Shown here in pieces: positions 32,449-42,799 of a stretch of DNA of 64,000 nt. Within the stretch, counting starts at the first letter, position 1. Every line of letters begins with the position of its first letter. Origin of the DNA: Dromiciops gliroides (Eukaryota > Chordata > Mammalia > Microbiotheria > Microbiotheriidae); contig NC_057861.1 in the NCBI RefSeq assembly GCF_019393635.1, positions 76,205,327 to 76,269,326 on the forward strand, read 5' to 3'. The notes beneath the pieces were generated by a model, which was given only the letters and a program-made list of their open reading frames with translations, ran no database searches and was not told the origin of the DNA. The position numbers and the translations under genes were made by a program.

Positions 32449-33479
32449 GTCCCTTTATTCCTCCATACATCTGTTCTGTTATCTGGTCATCTTTGGTTTT
32501 GCTTTTCACAGGAGAAACTTTTGATTTAACCTAAGCCTCATGTCAAGAAGACAAATGACCCTTTTGCAGGGACTGTAGAATGGACAATATTTGTCTTTCT
32601 GTTGTGGCCAAGTAATGTCATCTGTGCTTAAAATACAGGCTGGACTCCTTCCTAGAAGAAAAGGTGATGGGGTTTGGAGAGGTGTTCTCTGCTCTCCAGG
32701 TTATCAGGGAGAAATGTTCCTTAAGGAAATCTATAGCAAAGTCCATGTGCCACACTAAGATTCTCTTTGCCTTGGGATTCAAGCCCCCAGTATCCCTGAA
32801 TTTGCTCCTCTACAGACAAATTATTATCAAATCATCTGACTTCACATCTTGTGCAAAAAGTATGATTTACTTAAAATAGAAAGTCCCATGATATCGGGAA
32901 GCCTCAAATAACAGATAACACATGGACATTAGTTTCGCTCCAACCCCAAATGCCTCCCATACTGGAATCTGATTTCTTTAATCAAACCGCACTGCTTCTT
33001 CAGTTCTGAGACAGCATGTGGGCTGGGCAAGGGAACAGTTAAGTCTTGGCCTAGAGATTAGGTATAGAGAGCCCTGGAGAAGTCAGAGGCACTAATGATG
33101 GTAATGTAGCAGAAGACAAATGATATCGGGCACTTGGCACATAGACAAGGGTGAGACTGAGGTCTTGAATATGGAAAATAGAGACACTGGGGCCCTGGAA
33201 GAGAATCACACCTATAAAATATTGATAGCCTAAAGCCAGGGACCCTTCAGAAACCCAGAAGACATCATCCATATGAAATACGAAGGGCTCTATATCAGGC
33301 CTGATGTCAGAGGGCTTGGTCTTTCTGGCATTTAGTCTATGGTCTGAGACTTGAGCAGCCCAGCTTTGTGGCTTCAGGTTGACATGTCTGAGTCCTGGTT
33401 GGGCTGGGACAACATCAGGCCTTTACTTGAGATGCCTAACAATCCATGAGAGGTCAGTGACATGAAGAAAAGAGGTTAC
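32449..33479. other. Unassigned stretch upstream of SPATC1
   Basis: No repeat family or coding segment recognised. It may hold internal sequence of the minus-strand ERV at 31987-32448, or SPATC1 upstream regulatory sequence. Confidence 0.35.
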
Positions 33480-33716
33480 CGTAGCAAGGAAGGTGGGGCC
33501 CTTCCTAGGTCTCTAGGGCTCTCCCTCCTGTAGAAATCAGTTGGAGTCTAGGGTAGGGAGGGGCTGGAGGGGGGAGCCTCTGACCTCATAATAACCCTGG
33601 AGTCCTGCATAGCCACCATTGCGGGCTCCTCTATGCCTCCCACCAGCCCGGGGCTGAGGCCCCGGCCTCCTTGGCGGTGCCGCAGCAGCAGTGTTTCCAC
33701 TCCAATTCACCGGACC
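33480..33716 (+). promoter_or_regulatory. Probable 5' UTR and proximal promoter of SPATC1
   Basis: Sequence immediately before the speriolin start is free of recognisable repeats and becomes GC-rich from about 33625, with several CpGs. No clear TATA box was seen. The upstream ATG at 33633 is in frame with the coding start, with no stop between. The transcription start is not determinable by eye. Confidence 0.35.
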
Positions 33717-33927
33717 ATGTCGCTCCTCAGCAACTATGAAGGGCTGAGGCATCAGATTGAGCGGCTGGTTCGGGAAAATGAGGAACTGAAGAAGCTGGTG
33801 AGATTGATTCGAGAGAACCATGAGCTGAAGTCAGCCATAAAAACCCAAGCAGGGGCCATGGGCATCAGTGGGATCAGCACCATGTTTGGCGAAGGAACGA
33901 CTGGTTCTGCCTCTCAGACATCTGATC
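33717..33927 (+). CDS. SPATC1: SPATC1 (speriolin), first coding exon
   Basis: Seventy codons plus one base, from ATG at 33717 to a splice donor (GTAAGA) at 33928. The protein starts MSLLSNYEGLRHQIERLVRE and continues with an unbroken amphipathic helix (Leu10, Leu17, Leu24, Ile31 in heptads) to about residue 41, then a Gly/Ser/Thr-rich stretch. This matches, as I remember it, the N-terminus of speriolin, a spermatogenic-cell centrosomal protein that binds CDC20 and uses a leucine zipper near its start. The start is chosen because it matches the family start and has an ACC-ATG context. An in-frame ATG 84 bases upstream (33633) would add 28 Pro/Arg/Ser-rich residues. The rest of the protein, including the conserved C-terminal domain, is not seen in the window. 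The paralogue SPATC1L has a different N-terminus. The exon is open with no frame damage, so it looks functional. Confidence 0.85.
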
Positions 33928-33933
33928 GTAAGA
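33928..33933 (+). other. Splice donor of SPATC1 exon 1
   Basis: GTAAGA follows the exon directly, leaving phase 1. The reading frame stays open past this point to a TGA at 34017, but loses resemblance to speriolin, which supports splicing here. Confidence 0.7.
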
Positions 33934-34800
33934 GTGTTGAAATTATAGAGTTGAGTATGTGGAAGGAGGTGGGTGGCTCAGGAGGCCAGGGTGAGTTCTT
34001 TCCTCCTGTGGCAATATGATAGGAAGACAAATGAGAGGTTTTTATTTAAAGGGGATTCTAAAATCAGGGGAGTGTGGAAAGACAAATAGGTGCAATGGTT
34101 ACAGAAGGGAGAGCAAGAACCAAGTAGAGAAAGGGAGAAGAAGCCAAATCTCAGGTCTCCTATTTGAAAAATCAACCCCAGAAAGATGGGCCTTCTCACC
34201 TGTGGAGGAGGATGATCCTTCTCCTGGTCTGTTCCTAATGTACCACATTCTCCTATGTGAATCTCTATAAAGACTTTCCCAACCTCTCCCTGACTTAAAA
34301 TTCCTCACTTCCTTCCATACCAGTCCCAGGATATCACCATTCAGTACTTTCCTAAACTCTTACCCATTCACAATTGACACACCTGCCTAGCTCCTCTGAC
34401 TAGTCAAGACTCCCCATCACTGAACCTTGAAGTCACTTTATCACTCACCTCTAAATGACTCCCTCCTCCCATTATCTCTCATCATCACCACTCATGCCTT
34501 GGTATCCCCCACCATGATTCACCCTTCACTGTGTCCATTAGCCTCCTCAGAGTTCCAGTACGCCTTCCTTACAGTCCTTATCCTCAGTGCCTCCATTATC
34601 CTTCTCATATTCACGCTAATATTTATCACTTAATGCCAGTCATCACTCACCCCTCATTATCCCCACCACTCTCCTGATTTCCCTTTAACTTGCCCTACAA
34701 TTATTCCCATGATTCACCCCTACCCTAAATTATACAGCTCCAAATATCACCCTACTTACCCCTTCATCTACCCTTAGGTTTTCTCCTATGACTCACAAAT
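33934..34800 (+). other. Start of probable SPATC1 intron 1, with pyrimidine-rich low-complexity stretch
   Basis: No exon or clear transposon was recognised. From about 34280 to 34800 the + strand is dominated by C, T and A with many short CATCACC/CTCAT-like words, a degenerate low-complexity tract. Similar composition recurs at 60540-60760 and 62770-63100. Confidence 0.4.
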
Positions 34801-35183
34801 CAGGCTCTCCTATCCCTCATCCTTTTTTTTTTCAAAAGTATTAGTTCTTATAAACTTAATAATGTTTTCCTCAAATACAAGTAAATAAAATATGGTATTG
34901 TGTCTTGAATAAAACTATAAGGTAGGAACTTTTTTACCTTTCAATTTAAAAAAAGATAAATCTGAGGATCTAGCCAACAAATAACAAATTCTTTATTTGT
35001 AGTCATAAGGTTTTGTTACTGTTGTTAGTTTTTACATAATCAGAGTCAGCATGTATGTTATTCTCCTAACTCAACGTAACTTGGCATAAGATTTTTTCAT
35101 ATTTCTTTGTACTTTTCATAACTGTCATTCTTTCCCCCCATTTATTTAGAATTTTATTTTTCCCAAATTACATGTAAAAACAA

Positions 35184-35325
35184 TTTTTTTTTTGGTGAGG
35201 CAATTGGGGTTAAGTGACTTGCCCAGGGTCACTCAGCTAGTGTTAAGTGTCTGAGGCCACATTTGAACTCAGGTCCTCCTGAATCCAGGGCCAGTGCTCT
35301 ATCCACTGCACCACCTAGCTGCCCC
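35184..35325 (-). mobile_element. WSINE1-type SINE in L1
   Basis: TAAAAACAA lies on both sides; the TAAG after CTAGT in the CORE is deleted. Confidence 0.94.
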
Positions 35326-35587
35326 TAAAAACAAATTTTAACATTGATTTTTCAGATTTTGTGTTCCAAATTCTCTTCCACCTTCCCTCCCCACCACCCC
35401 TTAAGAACTCAAGCCATTCAATATAAGTTATACATGTGTAGTTATGCAAAACATTTCCACATTAGTAGGGTTGTGAAAGAAAACAGACAAAAAAACTTTA
35501 GAAAAAGGAACTAAAAAATTATGCTTCAAATGTTGAATATAAATTCAGACACCATCAGTTCTTTCTCTGGAGATGGATTGCATTTTT

Positions 35588-35705
35588 TTTTTTGCAGAGC
35601 AATGAGGGTTAAGTGACTTGCCCAGGGTCACACAGCTAGTAATTGTCAAGTGTCTGAGGCCAGATTTGAACTCAGGTCCTCCTGAATCCAGGGCCAGTGC
35701 TTTAT
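35588..35705 (-). mobile_element. 5'-truncated WSINE1-type SINE in L1
   Basis: Exact 19-bp target duplication GGAGATGGATTGCATTTTT at 35569-35587 and 35706-35724. The tRNA head end is missing, so truncation occurred at insertion. Confidence 0.97.
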
Positions 35706-35930
35706 GGAGATGGATTGCATTTTTCATAAGTCCTTCAGAGTTGTCTTGGATGACTGCATTGCTGAAAATAACTAAATCATTCATAGAAGATCATCTTACA
35801 ATATTGCTGTTATTTTGTATATAGCACATTTCACTTTGCATCAGCTCACACAAATCTTTCCAGGTTTTTCTGGTAGCATCCTGCTCATCATTTCTTATAG
35901 CACAACAGTGTTCCATCATAATTTCATCTT

Positions 35931-36070
35931 TTTTTTTTAAGTGAGGCAATTGGGGTTAAGTGACTTGCCCAGGGTCACACAGCTAGTGTTAAGTGTCTGA
36001 GGCTGGATTTGAACTCAGGTACTCCTTACTCCAGGGCCAGTGCTCTATCCACTGCGCCACCTAGCTGCCC
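35931..36070 (-). mobile_element. WSINE1-type SINE in L1
   Basis: Exact target duplication CATAATTTCATCTT at 35917-35930 and 36071-36084. Confidence 0.97.
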
Positions 36071-36579
36071 CATAATTTCATCTTACAATTTGTTCAGCCA
36101 TTCCCCAATTGATAGGCATCTCCTCAATTTTGACTTCAACTTTTTGGTTTTTTAAAAAAATCTCTTTTTGGATACCAACCTAGGATTGATATTACTAGGT
36201 CAAAGAGTATGCATGGTTTTATAGCCCTTTGGCCTTAGTTCCAAATTTCTCTACAGAATGTTTGAATCAGTTTACAACTTTACCAAGAGTGTATTCATGT
36301 CTCATTTTCCCCATATCCCCTACAACATTTGTCCTTTTCCTCTGCTGACCTATTATCCAATCCAACAGGTATGAAGCAGTACCCCAGAATTGTTTTGACC
36401 TGTATCCCTCCAGTCAATCATGAGTTAGAACATTTTTTTATATGGCTATAGGTAGCTTTGATTATTTCATCTGAAAACTTCATACATATATGTCATTCTA
36501 AGTCACTATTTCACCTCATAGACACACATACACTGCAATTGAACAAGCTTACCTTCAAGGCACAAAAATAGTACTTCAC

Positions 36580-36715
36580 ATTGATATATTACAATTGGAC
36601 AAAATACTGAACTTCTCAGGGTCTCAGTTTTCTCCTCCATAAAATGAGGTGTTGGATTAGATGAGCATGAAGGTCCGTCCCATCTAGCTCTAAATCCTAT
36701 CATCCTAATATATTT
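36580..36715 (+). mobile_element. MIR3/L3-tailed SINE fragment
   Basis: TCAGGGTCTCAGTTTTCTCC, ATAAAATGAGGTGTTGGATT and GGTCCGTCCCATCTAGCTC, the CR1/L3-like 3' end. Confidence 0.65.
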
Positions 36716-36839
36716 GGTGAATCACCAATGATTGGCCATGTTGGCAATGACCAGTAATACTTGTCATTACAAATAAAGCTAACTTGAATGTTTTGTCCTT
36801 GTTTTCCTTTTTCATAATCCCCCTAGCCTATAGGCTCAA

Positions 36840-37720
36840 CATTGGGATCCCAATGGCCTAGGGAAGAGGTAATGAGGGACTAAACTAGGGTGGTGGTCCC
36901 ATAGGTGCAGATCAGATGAGAGCAAAAGATATTGTGGAGATAGAATTGAGAAGACTTGGAAACATTTTTTCTCTGAGGCAATCAGGGTTAAGTGACTTGC
37001 CCAGGCTCACACAACTAGTAAGTGTCTGAGGCAGGATTTGAACTCAGATCCTCCTGACTCCAGGGCTGGTGCTGTAGCCACTATGCCACCTAGCTACCCC
37101 CAGAAAGGTGTTTTCTATAGACAGGGTGTAGGAAGAGAGTAGAGTTGGCAATGATTGTAAAGATGAACACCTGAGTGAATGGATGCAGGGTGTCTGCAAT
37201 AGAAGAAGCAAAGTTTGGAGGAGTGGCAAGCTTAGGGGGCAGATAATCAGTTTCATTTGGGACATGTTGAGTTTGAGATTTCTGTGGAACACCCAGGTGG
37301 ACATGTCCAACAGACAGCGATGCTGGTGGGGAACTCGGGAGAGGGTTAGGGGTGGTTACATAAATGTGAAAGCCCCCAGCAGAGAGGGGGACTGAACCCA
37401 TGAGAATTGATTAGATCACTGAGAAAGAGGGTTTTGAGGGAGAGTAAAAAGGGTCCCAGGACCAAGCCCTGTAGGGGATGAGGCACAGATAATGATCCAG
37501 CAGAAAAGATGATGTCAGACAGGTAAGAAGAGAAGCTGGAGTAGGAGAGAGGCTCTGGGAGATGGGGTGGATCAATAGAGTCAAAAGCAGCAGCGACATC
37601 AGGCTTGAGATGCTTGCAAACATCCAGAGCAAGGTAACCAGAAGAGTGCATGTCAAGCAAGAAGCATTTGGAAGAAGTAGGCATGTCCAGCTTGGACAAG
37701 AAAGGACTCCCAAAGGACGT
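36840..37720 (-). mobile_element. L2 LINE fragment (RT domain)
   Basis: Minus-strand translation keeps RT pieces: AAFDSID, then SYSSFSSYLSD, LQGLVLGPFLLSLKTLF, and a LNMSQMKLIICPL segment, separated by frameshifts. A WSINE lies at 36965-37100. Confidence 0.85.
36965..37100 (-). mobile_element. WSINE1-type SINE in L2
   Basis: Older copy with several differences (CTCTGAGGCAATCAGGG) and a short deletion after AGTAAGTGTC. Confidence 0.92.
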
Positions 37721-37877
37721 TTTTGTTTTCAGGTGCCTGAAGGAGGAGGTGTTAGGGAAGTGGGATTGGACTTGTTCTCACTGGCACAGGAGGGCAGGAC
37801 TATGTTAAAAAGGGAAATTTTTCATTTGGACTTTCACCCTGATTAACAAACCAAAACTCAGGACAAAGAAAATGAAA

Positions 37878-38130
37878 GTTTAAATCCTACCTCAGATGCT
37901 TAACACTTACTAGCTGTGTGACCCTGGGCAAGTCACTTAACCCCAATTGCCTCACCAAAAAAAAAAACAAACCATCAAGGTGGGGGCAGCTGGGTGGCAC
38001 AGTGGATAAAGCACTGGCCCTGGATTCAGGAGGACCTCAGTTCAAATCTTGGACTCAGGCACTTGACACCTACTAGCTGTGTGACCTTGGGCAAGTCACT
38101 TAACCCCAATTGCCCCACAAAAAAATAATA
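37878..38130 (+). mobile_element. Two WSINEs in tandem, the first 5'-truncated
   Basis: 37878-37970 has only the second half with A tail. 37983-38130 is full-length, with CATCAAGGT on both sides. Confidence 0.93.
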
Positions 38131-38355
38131 ATAATTAAATATTTTTTTAAAAATACATCAAGGTATATCAAGGCTCCAGATGAAGCCAGGTCTTATCGAT
38201 AACTTTTGAAATGAAATCAAGACAATTTGGATAGGTCCATGTGAGTAAAAGGGGATGCGCCATTACATCTCAGTTCCTCCCCACTTGCCTGTACATAAAA
38301 CCATACATAACCCTATGGGTTATGCATTAGGGGTATCTAATTCTATGAGATTCTG
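38131..38355. other. Unassigned stretch next to the PNMA-like fossil
   Basis: No LTR ends or polypurine tract could be recognised, so nothing marks the edge of an element. Confidence 0.35.
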
Positions 38356-39080
38356 TCAACCAGCATTTCTTTGAGGTAGCTTCTGAGGTCTTTCATCATA
38401 AAGGAATCTTCCTAGATCTTTCTCTGAATGACTGAGAATCAATGAGCTGGATTTTGTGCTCTGAGCCTCAAGCACTTTTGTGTCCCACTCAAGTAAGCAA
38501 TGAGCATGTACTGTCCTCTTCCTGAGTTTCAGCCTCATCTCAGGTAATGCTGCAGTGGCTTCTTCGACCATAGAATAGTGATGTAGATTAGAGTTATGCA
38601 TCAGGCCACTGAATACCTGCCACAGGGCAAGTCAATCTGCTTCCTCAGATCCCACCACCCTGCACCCTGATCTCTGCAGGCAGTTGTGTATTCTGAGCAC
38701 AAAGTCAGTGGGCTTTTCTCCTTTTGTGCTGCTTGGTATCATCAGTGAAGTTAGCATATACTTCTTGTCATGTTGCTTACTCCTCTGGAGTCTTTAACTC
38801 TTCCAAATATTCTTGCCAAGTGACTCCAGGCTCTCTGGTCCTAAGGCTACACACAAAGTCTGAAGCTGAATCTCTGAGACCCTCTGTCAAGCTCATCACC
38901 TTTTCTGACTCAGTTTCCTCCCACTATTGTAGTTCCTCTGAAGCTTGTCTAATCAAAGCCTTCCACCACTGTTTTCCTGTTAGAGGGTCTGGAAATACCA
39001 GAGCCACAGTCCCCTTTCCTGTTGAGATACCAGAGAAAATGCTAACTTTTGGTCTGATGTATTTGCCCACTCTAAGGGGT
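38356..39080 (-). pseudogene. PNMA-like gag (capsid) pseudogene or retrotransposon fossil
   Basis: On the minus strand the translation keeps the order of paraneoplastic Ma antigen (PNMA) proteins, which derive from Ty3/gypsy gag. It has an LQ-W-EEtESEKVMSL helix, LRDSASDFVCSLRTREPGVT, TWQEYLEEL, then a GEKPTDFVLRIHNCLQ segment matching the PNMA GEKLSAYVxRLExLLQ region, and WQVFSGLMHNSNL, resembling the PNMA RLxQVIAGA segment. There are at least four in-frame stops (after EELQ, after TPEE, two codons later, and after SEEAD) and at least one frameshift near 38720. The last 81 residues of the frame are open to a TGA at 38356. The N-terminal PNMA region was not recognised, and no flanking LTR was seen. 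It is either a dead PNMA-family gene copy or the gag of a related retroelement; the alignment is from memory. Confidence 0.65.
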
Positions 39081-39276
39081 AAGGCTTCATGTCTACAACA
39101 AGGGTAAGGCCTCAGCTCTGTTTATAAGACATAGTGATACTTCTAGACTTGAGACATTCAGTCTTCTGTAGGAATGCCTTCTTTGATTAGTAGGGCTCCT
39201 ACCTTTTAAAGCAACTCTTCCCTTTCAGAGGTCAGTCTAATATAAAGTTCCCAGGAATAGCTCCCTATTGTTTTTT

Positions 39277-39428
39277 CTTTTTTTTTTTTTTTTAGTGAGA
39301 TAATTGGGGTTAAGTGACTTTCCCAGGGTCACACAGCTAGTAACTGTTAAGTGTCTGAGGTCGGATTTGAACTCAGGTACTCCTGACTCCAGGGCCAGTG
39401 CTCTATCCACTGTGCCACCTAGCTGCCC
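39277..39428 (-). mobile_element. WSINE1-type SINE
   Basis: CCCTATTGTTTTTT on both sides. Confidence 0.95.
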
Positions 39429-39954
39429 CCTATTGTTTTTTTGTAAAGGTGCATCTCCATGGTTGAAATTCTCAGGAAGGTCTAGAAAGACTTCCTGAGA
39501 TTTTTCATTTGCCTTAAAATTAGTGGCCTAAATTTTATACTCTTCTAAGCATTTCATTTTTTCTTGTGCAACATCCCCAAAATGTTCTCATTATTAAAGT
39601 TTGGGCCCACCAATATTAGAAAACCTCTACAATTATCAGTTATAAATATGTGACAATACTATTCCACTGCCTCAATTCTAATCATTATTTTTTAAGAGAC
39701 TGCCCTGTTGCTGTATACTCACGTCAATACACAAATATTAATGCAAACAATAAGTGTGCAGTCTTACAGCAAACAGCACTCTGGATTATTTTGGGGGAAT
39801 TGCAAAGCTCTTTTACTGACCCCCAAGTTTCCCATGAAAGCGAAGGACCATCTTTTTTAATACCAACAATCTATCGGCGTTGTTGTAATGGACAGCAGCA
39901 AGACACAGAATACAAATGCCTCTGAAGAATTAAAAATGGGTATCCCATAAAAGG
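39429..39954. other. Unassigned stretch
   Basis: No family recognised. A 91-codon + frame at 39650-39925 lacks motifs; it may be the upstream part of the RTE fragment that follows. Confidence 0.35.
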
Positions 39955-40290
39955 TATATGGTGGATGTGATCAGGCTACAACATAGAACCAATGAGGTTC
40001 TCTAAAGAAGGACAGGAGTGAAAATTGCCTTCAAGGTCTTCTATGAAAGGAAGAGAAGTTTGGTTGGTCACATGCTTGAGTGAAGATGACAGATGGACAG
40101 GCAGAATGCCCCACTGGAACTCGGGCAATGTCAGGTGAAAATAAGTATCTGGCAGCATCAGCTTGCTGGGTGGACTCTCTGTGGTGAACTTATAGAAGGA
40201 GGGCATGGACGAGAGTCAAATCCATAGGATGACCAAGCATGGATCTATTGTGCTCTTCCAAACTGAAGAGATTGCAGATCTATTTAAGTA
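39955..40290 (+). mobile_element. RTE-type LINE 3' fragment
   Basis: Translation gives a SLVGHMLE...RWTDRQNAPLEL region, the WxGHxxRM..DRWT pattern of RTE C-termini, as at 6250-6400. Confidence 0.5.
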
Positions 40291-40954
40291 TTTATATAAT
40301 AACATTCCATTCCATTCATTTACCATAATTAATTGTCATCCCAAATTCAGGTTTTTCTAGATTTTGTTTTCCCTCTGGATAAAATGGTGCTCACAAAGTT
40401 GTTTTGTTATGTTTTCATATTTTTTAAATTCTGAAATTAAACGCCCAAAAGAAGAGTGTTTCCTTATGTCTACAGGAAAACCAAAAAGAAGACCTGAATT
40501 TAAACCTTCATTTTAGACCATTCGCTTTTTAAAGAAATGAATATGATAAATTCAAAATGTCTACTTTTAAATTGTCTTGCTTGTCTGTGCTTCCTTCTGA
40601 ATTTCCTTTTGTCCTTTACTATGAATTTAAAATTTTTCTAATAGTTTCAATGGTCCTCTCTTTTTTTCCCACTCCGCTTTGGTCTTTTCATTGGAAATGC
40701 TTGAGTCCTTTATTCCACCAAATGCCTATTTTCCCTCTCTGTAGTATATCAATAATCAGTTTTGCTGGTAAGTTTTTCTTGGCTATTATAAGCCTATATC
40801 TTCTGTCATTGGAAATATTTCATAAGCTGCTAAGTCTTGTGTCTGACTATGGTCACTTGTTACTTGAACTGCTTCTCTATGGATGTTTGCAGTATTTTCT
40901 CTTTGACCTGGAAGCTCTGGATTTTGGCTATCAATGTTCCTAGGAGTTTCTTTC

Positions 40955-40957
40955 TTC

Positions 40958-41028
<71 letters not shown>
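40955..41028. repeat. (TTTC)n microsatellite
   Basis: About 18 TTTC units on the + strand. Confidence 0.97.
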
Positions 41029-41283
41029 TAACTCCTTTCAGTTGATGATTGGAATCTTCTTTTTTCACTTTTCCCCCTTGTCCTAATGTCTGGGCAATTT
41101 TCTTTTGTGATTTCTTGAAATATGCTAATTAGTATCTCTCTTTCTCTCTCTCTCTCTTTGGTCAAAGCTTTCAGATGGTTGTACAACTATTGTGTCTCTT
41201 TAATCTGTTTTTGAAGTCAGTTGTTTTAGATAAGAGATATCTTACATCTTGTCCCCCCCCACCAGTATTTTTACTTTCTTCTT

Positions 41284-41427
41284 CTTTTTGGGGGGGGCAC
41301 AATGAGGATGAAGTGACTTACCCAGGGTCACACAGCTAGTAAGTATCAAGTGTCTGAGGCCAGATTTGAATTCAGGTCCTCCTGAATCCAGGGCTGGTGC
41401 TTTATCCACTGCACCACCTAGTTGCCC
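41284..41427 (-). mobile_element. WSINE1-type SINE in L1
   Basis: Full-length; the tail region is a G run. Confidence 0.93.
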
Positions 41428-42439
41428 TGATATTTCTTATTCTCTTATCGAGTCATTTACTTCTATTTGGTCCATGCTAATTTTTAGAGTGTCTGTTGCT
41501 AAGTAAGGTTTTGTACTTCTTGTGAAAGCTTGTAATTCTCTTTCCAAATTTCCCATAGCTCTCATTTTTCCCAACATTTTTACTATCACTCTTATTTCAT
41601 TGAAAATAATTTTTAATTCTTGCCTATTTTTTTCTAGGAATTCTAACTGAACTCATGGGCAAGTTGTATTTTCTTTGAGGCTTTGAGATTTTGAGGCTTT
41701 GAGGCACTTTAGAGTTATTCTTTTTCTGTGTTTGTGTCTTGGGCACACCTCACCTCATAATAGTTCTTTATATTTGTTTGTTTAGTCACTTTTCCATTAT
41801 TTTACTTTGGATAACCCAGGTTCACTTCCCTAGCTAGAAACTCTAGCAGTTGACTCTATAATCCTGGATCCTCTGGGAAACTTCCTTCTCTTCCTCTGCA
41901 TCATCTCCATTGCTGGTCTTGGGCACTGCTTTCACAATTTTCTTTCAGTGGCCTGATGCTTGGAGCTCGGGTGATAAGTCTACATGCTTAGACCCTCTAG
42001 GAGCCCCTGTGCTGCTAGCTGAGGCTAAGAGGGTGAGTCTTCTATTAGCTCTGGGTGTCTCTGTGCTGCTGGTCTATCTTGGAGCGTTGGGTTTTGAATC
42101 TATGATTATAGCCCATCCTTTTTCTTTCCCTGGACACTTGCCTATAGATCATATTTGTGATCTTGGGCTGGAAAGATGACCCACTATAATTTTTCCTTTG
42201 ATTTCCTAATCACTACTTAGTCTAGTCATTGTTGGAGTACTTGTGGAAGGAGCTAAGCTATACTTCCTCCTATTCTGCTGTCTTGGCTTGTCTCCTGGAA
42301 GGAAATTTTGTAAAACTGGCAAATTGCCCGGCCTCCCTATGCCATGGTGAAGCACGGCTTTTCATTGGTTTACTGCCTCATGTGATCTATATATACCAGA
42401 GTTCCTTATCAGAATTCTGTCACAGGTATAAATACTTTG

Positions 42440-42680
42440 ACCATGCACTCAGGCATTGTGTGACCCTGGGCAAGTAATTTAACCCTACTTGCCTTACACT
42501 TCTGGGGCCATCTCCAGTTGTCCTGATATATATTTTGCCACTGGACTCAGATGGCTTTGGAGGAGAGAGTGAGAGGTTGGTGACCTTGAACAGCCCTCCC
42601 TCACTTAAATCCAATTCACTGCAAGTCATGACATCACTCCAGTAGCATAGTCCTCTGTGAGAATGAAGGACAAACATACA
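42440..42680 (+). mobile_element. CORE-SINE variant with distinct 3' module
   Basis: CORE GTGTGACCCTGGGCAAG, then GGGGCCATCTCCAGTTGTCC, CACTGGACTCAGATGGCT, TTAAATCCAATTCACTGCAA, GTCATGACATCACTCC and AATGAAGGACAAACATAC. Same 3' module as 13085-13665. Confidence 0.75.
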
Positions 42681-42770
42681 TAAATATATATATGTATGTA
42701 TACATATATACATGTGTTTATATATTATATATGTGTTATGTATATATAATATATAAATATACACACATCT
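42681..42770. repeat. TA/TG-rich low-complexity tract
   Basis: ATATATGTATGTATACATAT-type words right after a SINE tail. Confidence 0.85.
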
Positions 42771-42799
42771 TCAGAGACAGCTAAGTATAACAGATAGCT

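Larger units (their letters stand above)
35140..36500 (-). mobile_element. 5'-truncated L1 (ORF2 3' end plus 3' UTR) with three WSINEs
   Basis: Antisense L1: 3' UTR (CCAAATTACATGTAAAAACA, TTATACATGTGTAGTTATGC), the ATTCCCCAATTGATAGGCAT segment and an ORF2 C-terminal region to about 36480. It differs from the 28-kb and 47-kb L1s, so it is another subfamily. Confidence 0.8.
40550..42295 (-). mobile_element. L1 5' half (5' UTR and ORF1 region)
   Basis: On the minus strand it starts AGCCAAGACAGCAGAATAGG, the usual L1 5' end pattern, and runs through a 5' UTR. A coiled-coil-like ORF1 stretch (MRAMGNLERELQAFTRSTK) lies near 41580-41490. Frames are broken. A TTTC microsatellite and a WSINE interrupt it, and the ORF2 part is absent. 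Confidence 0.65.

Noticed and set aside
33537..33821. 94-codon minus-strand frame over SPATC1 exon 1
   Set aside because: Shadow of the real + strand coding exon and its GC-rich leader.
34016..34270. Frame after SPATC1 exon 1 as a continuation of the protein
   Set aside because: The frame from the exon stops at 34017, and a good splice donor at 33928 precedes; no speriolin resemblance afterwards.
40557..40943. 128-codon + frame
   Set aside because: Antisense of an L1 5' half; hydrophobic only because the region is T-rich.
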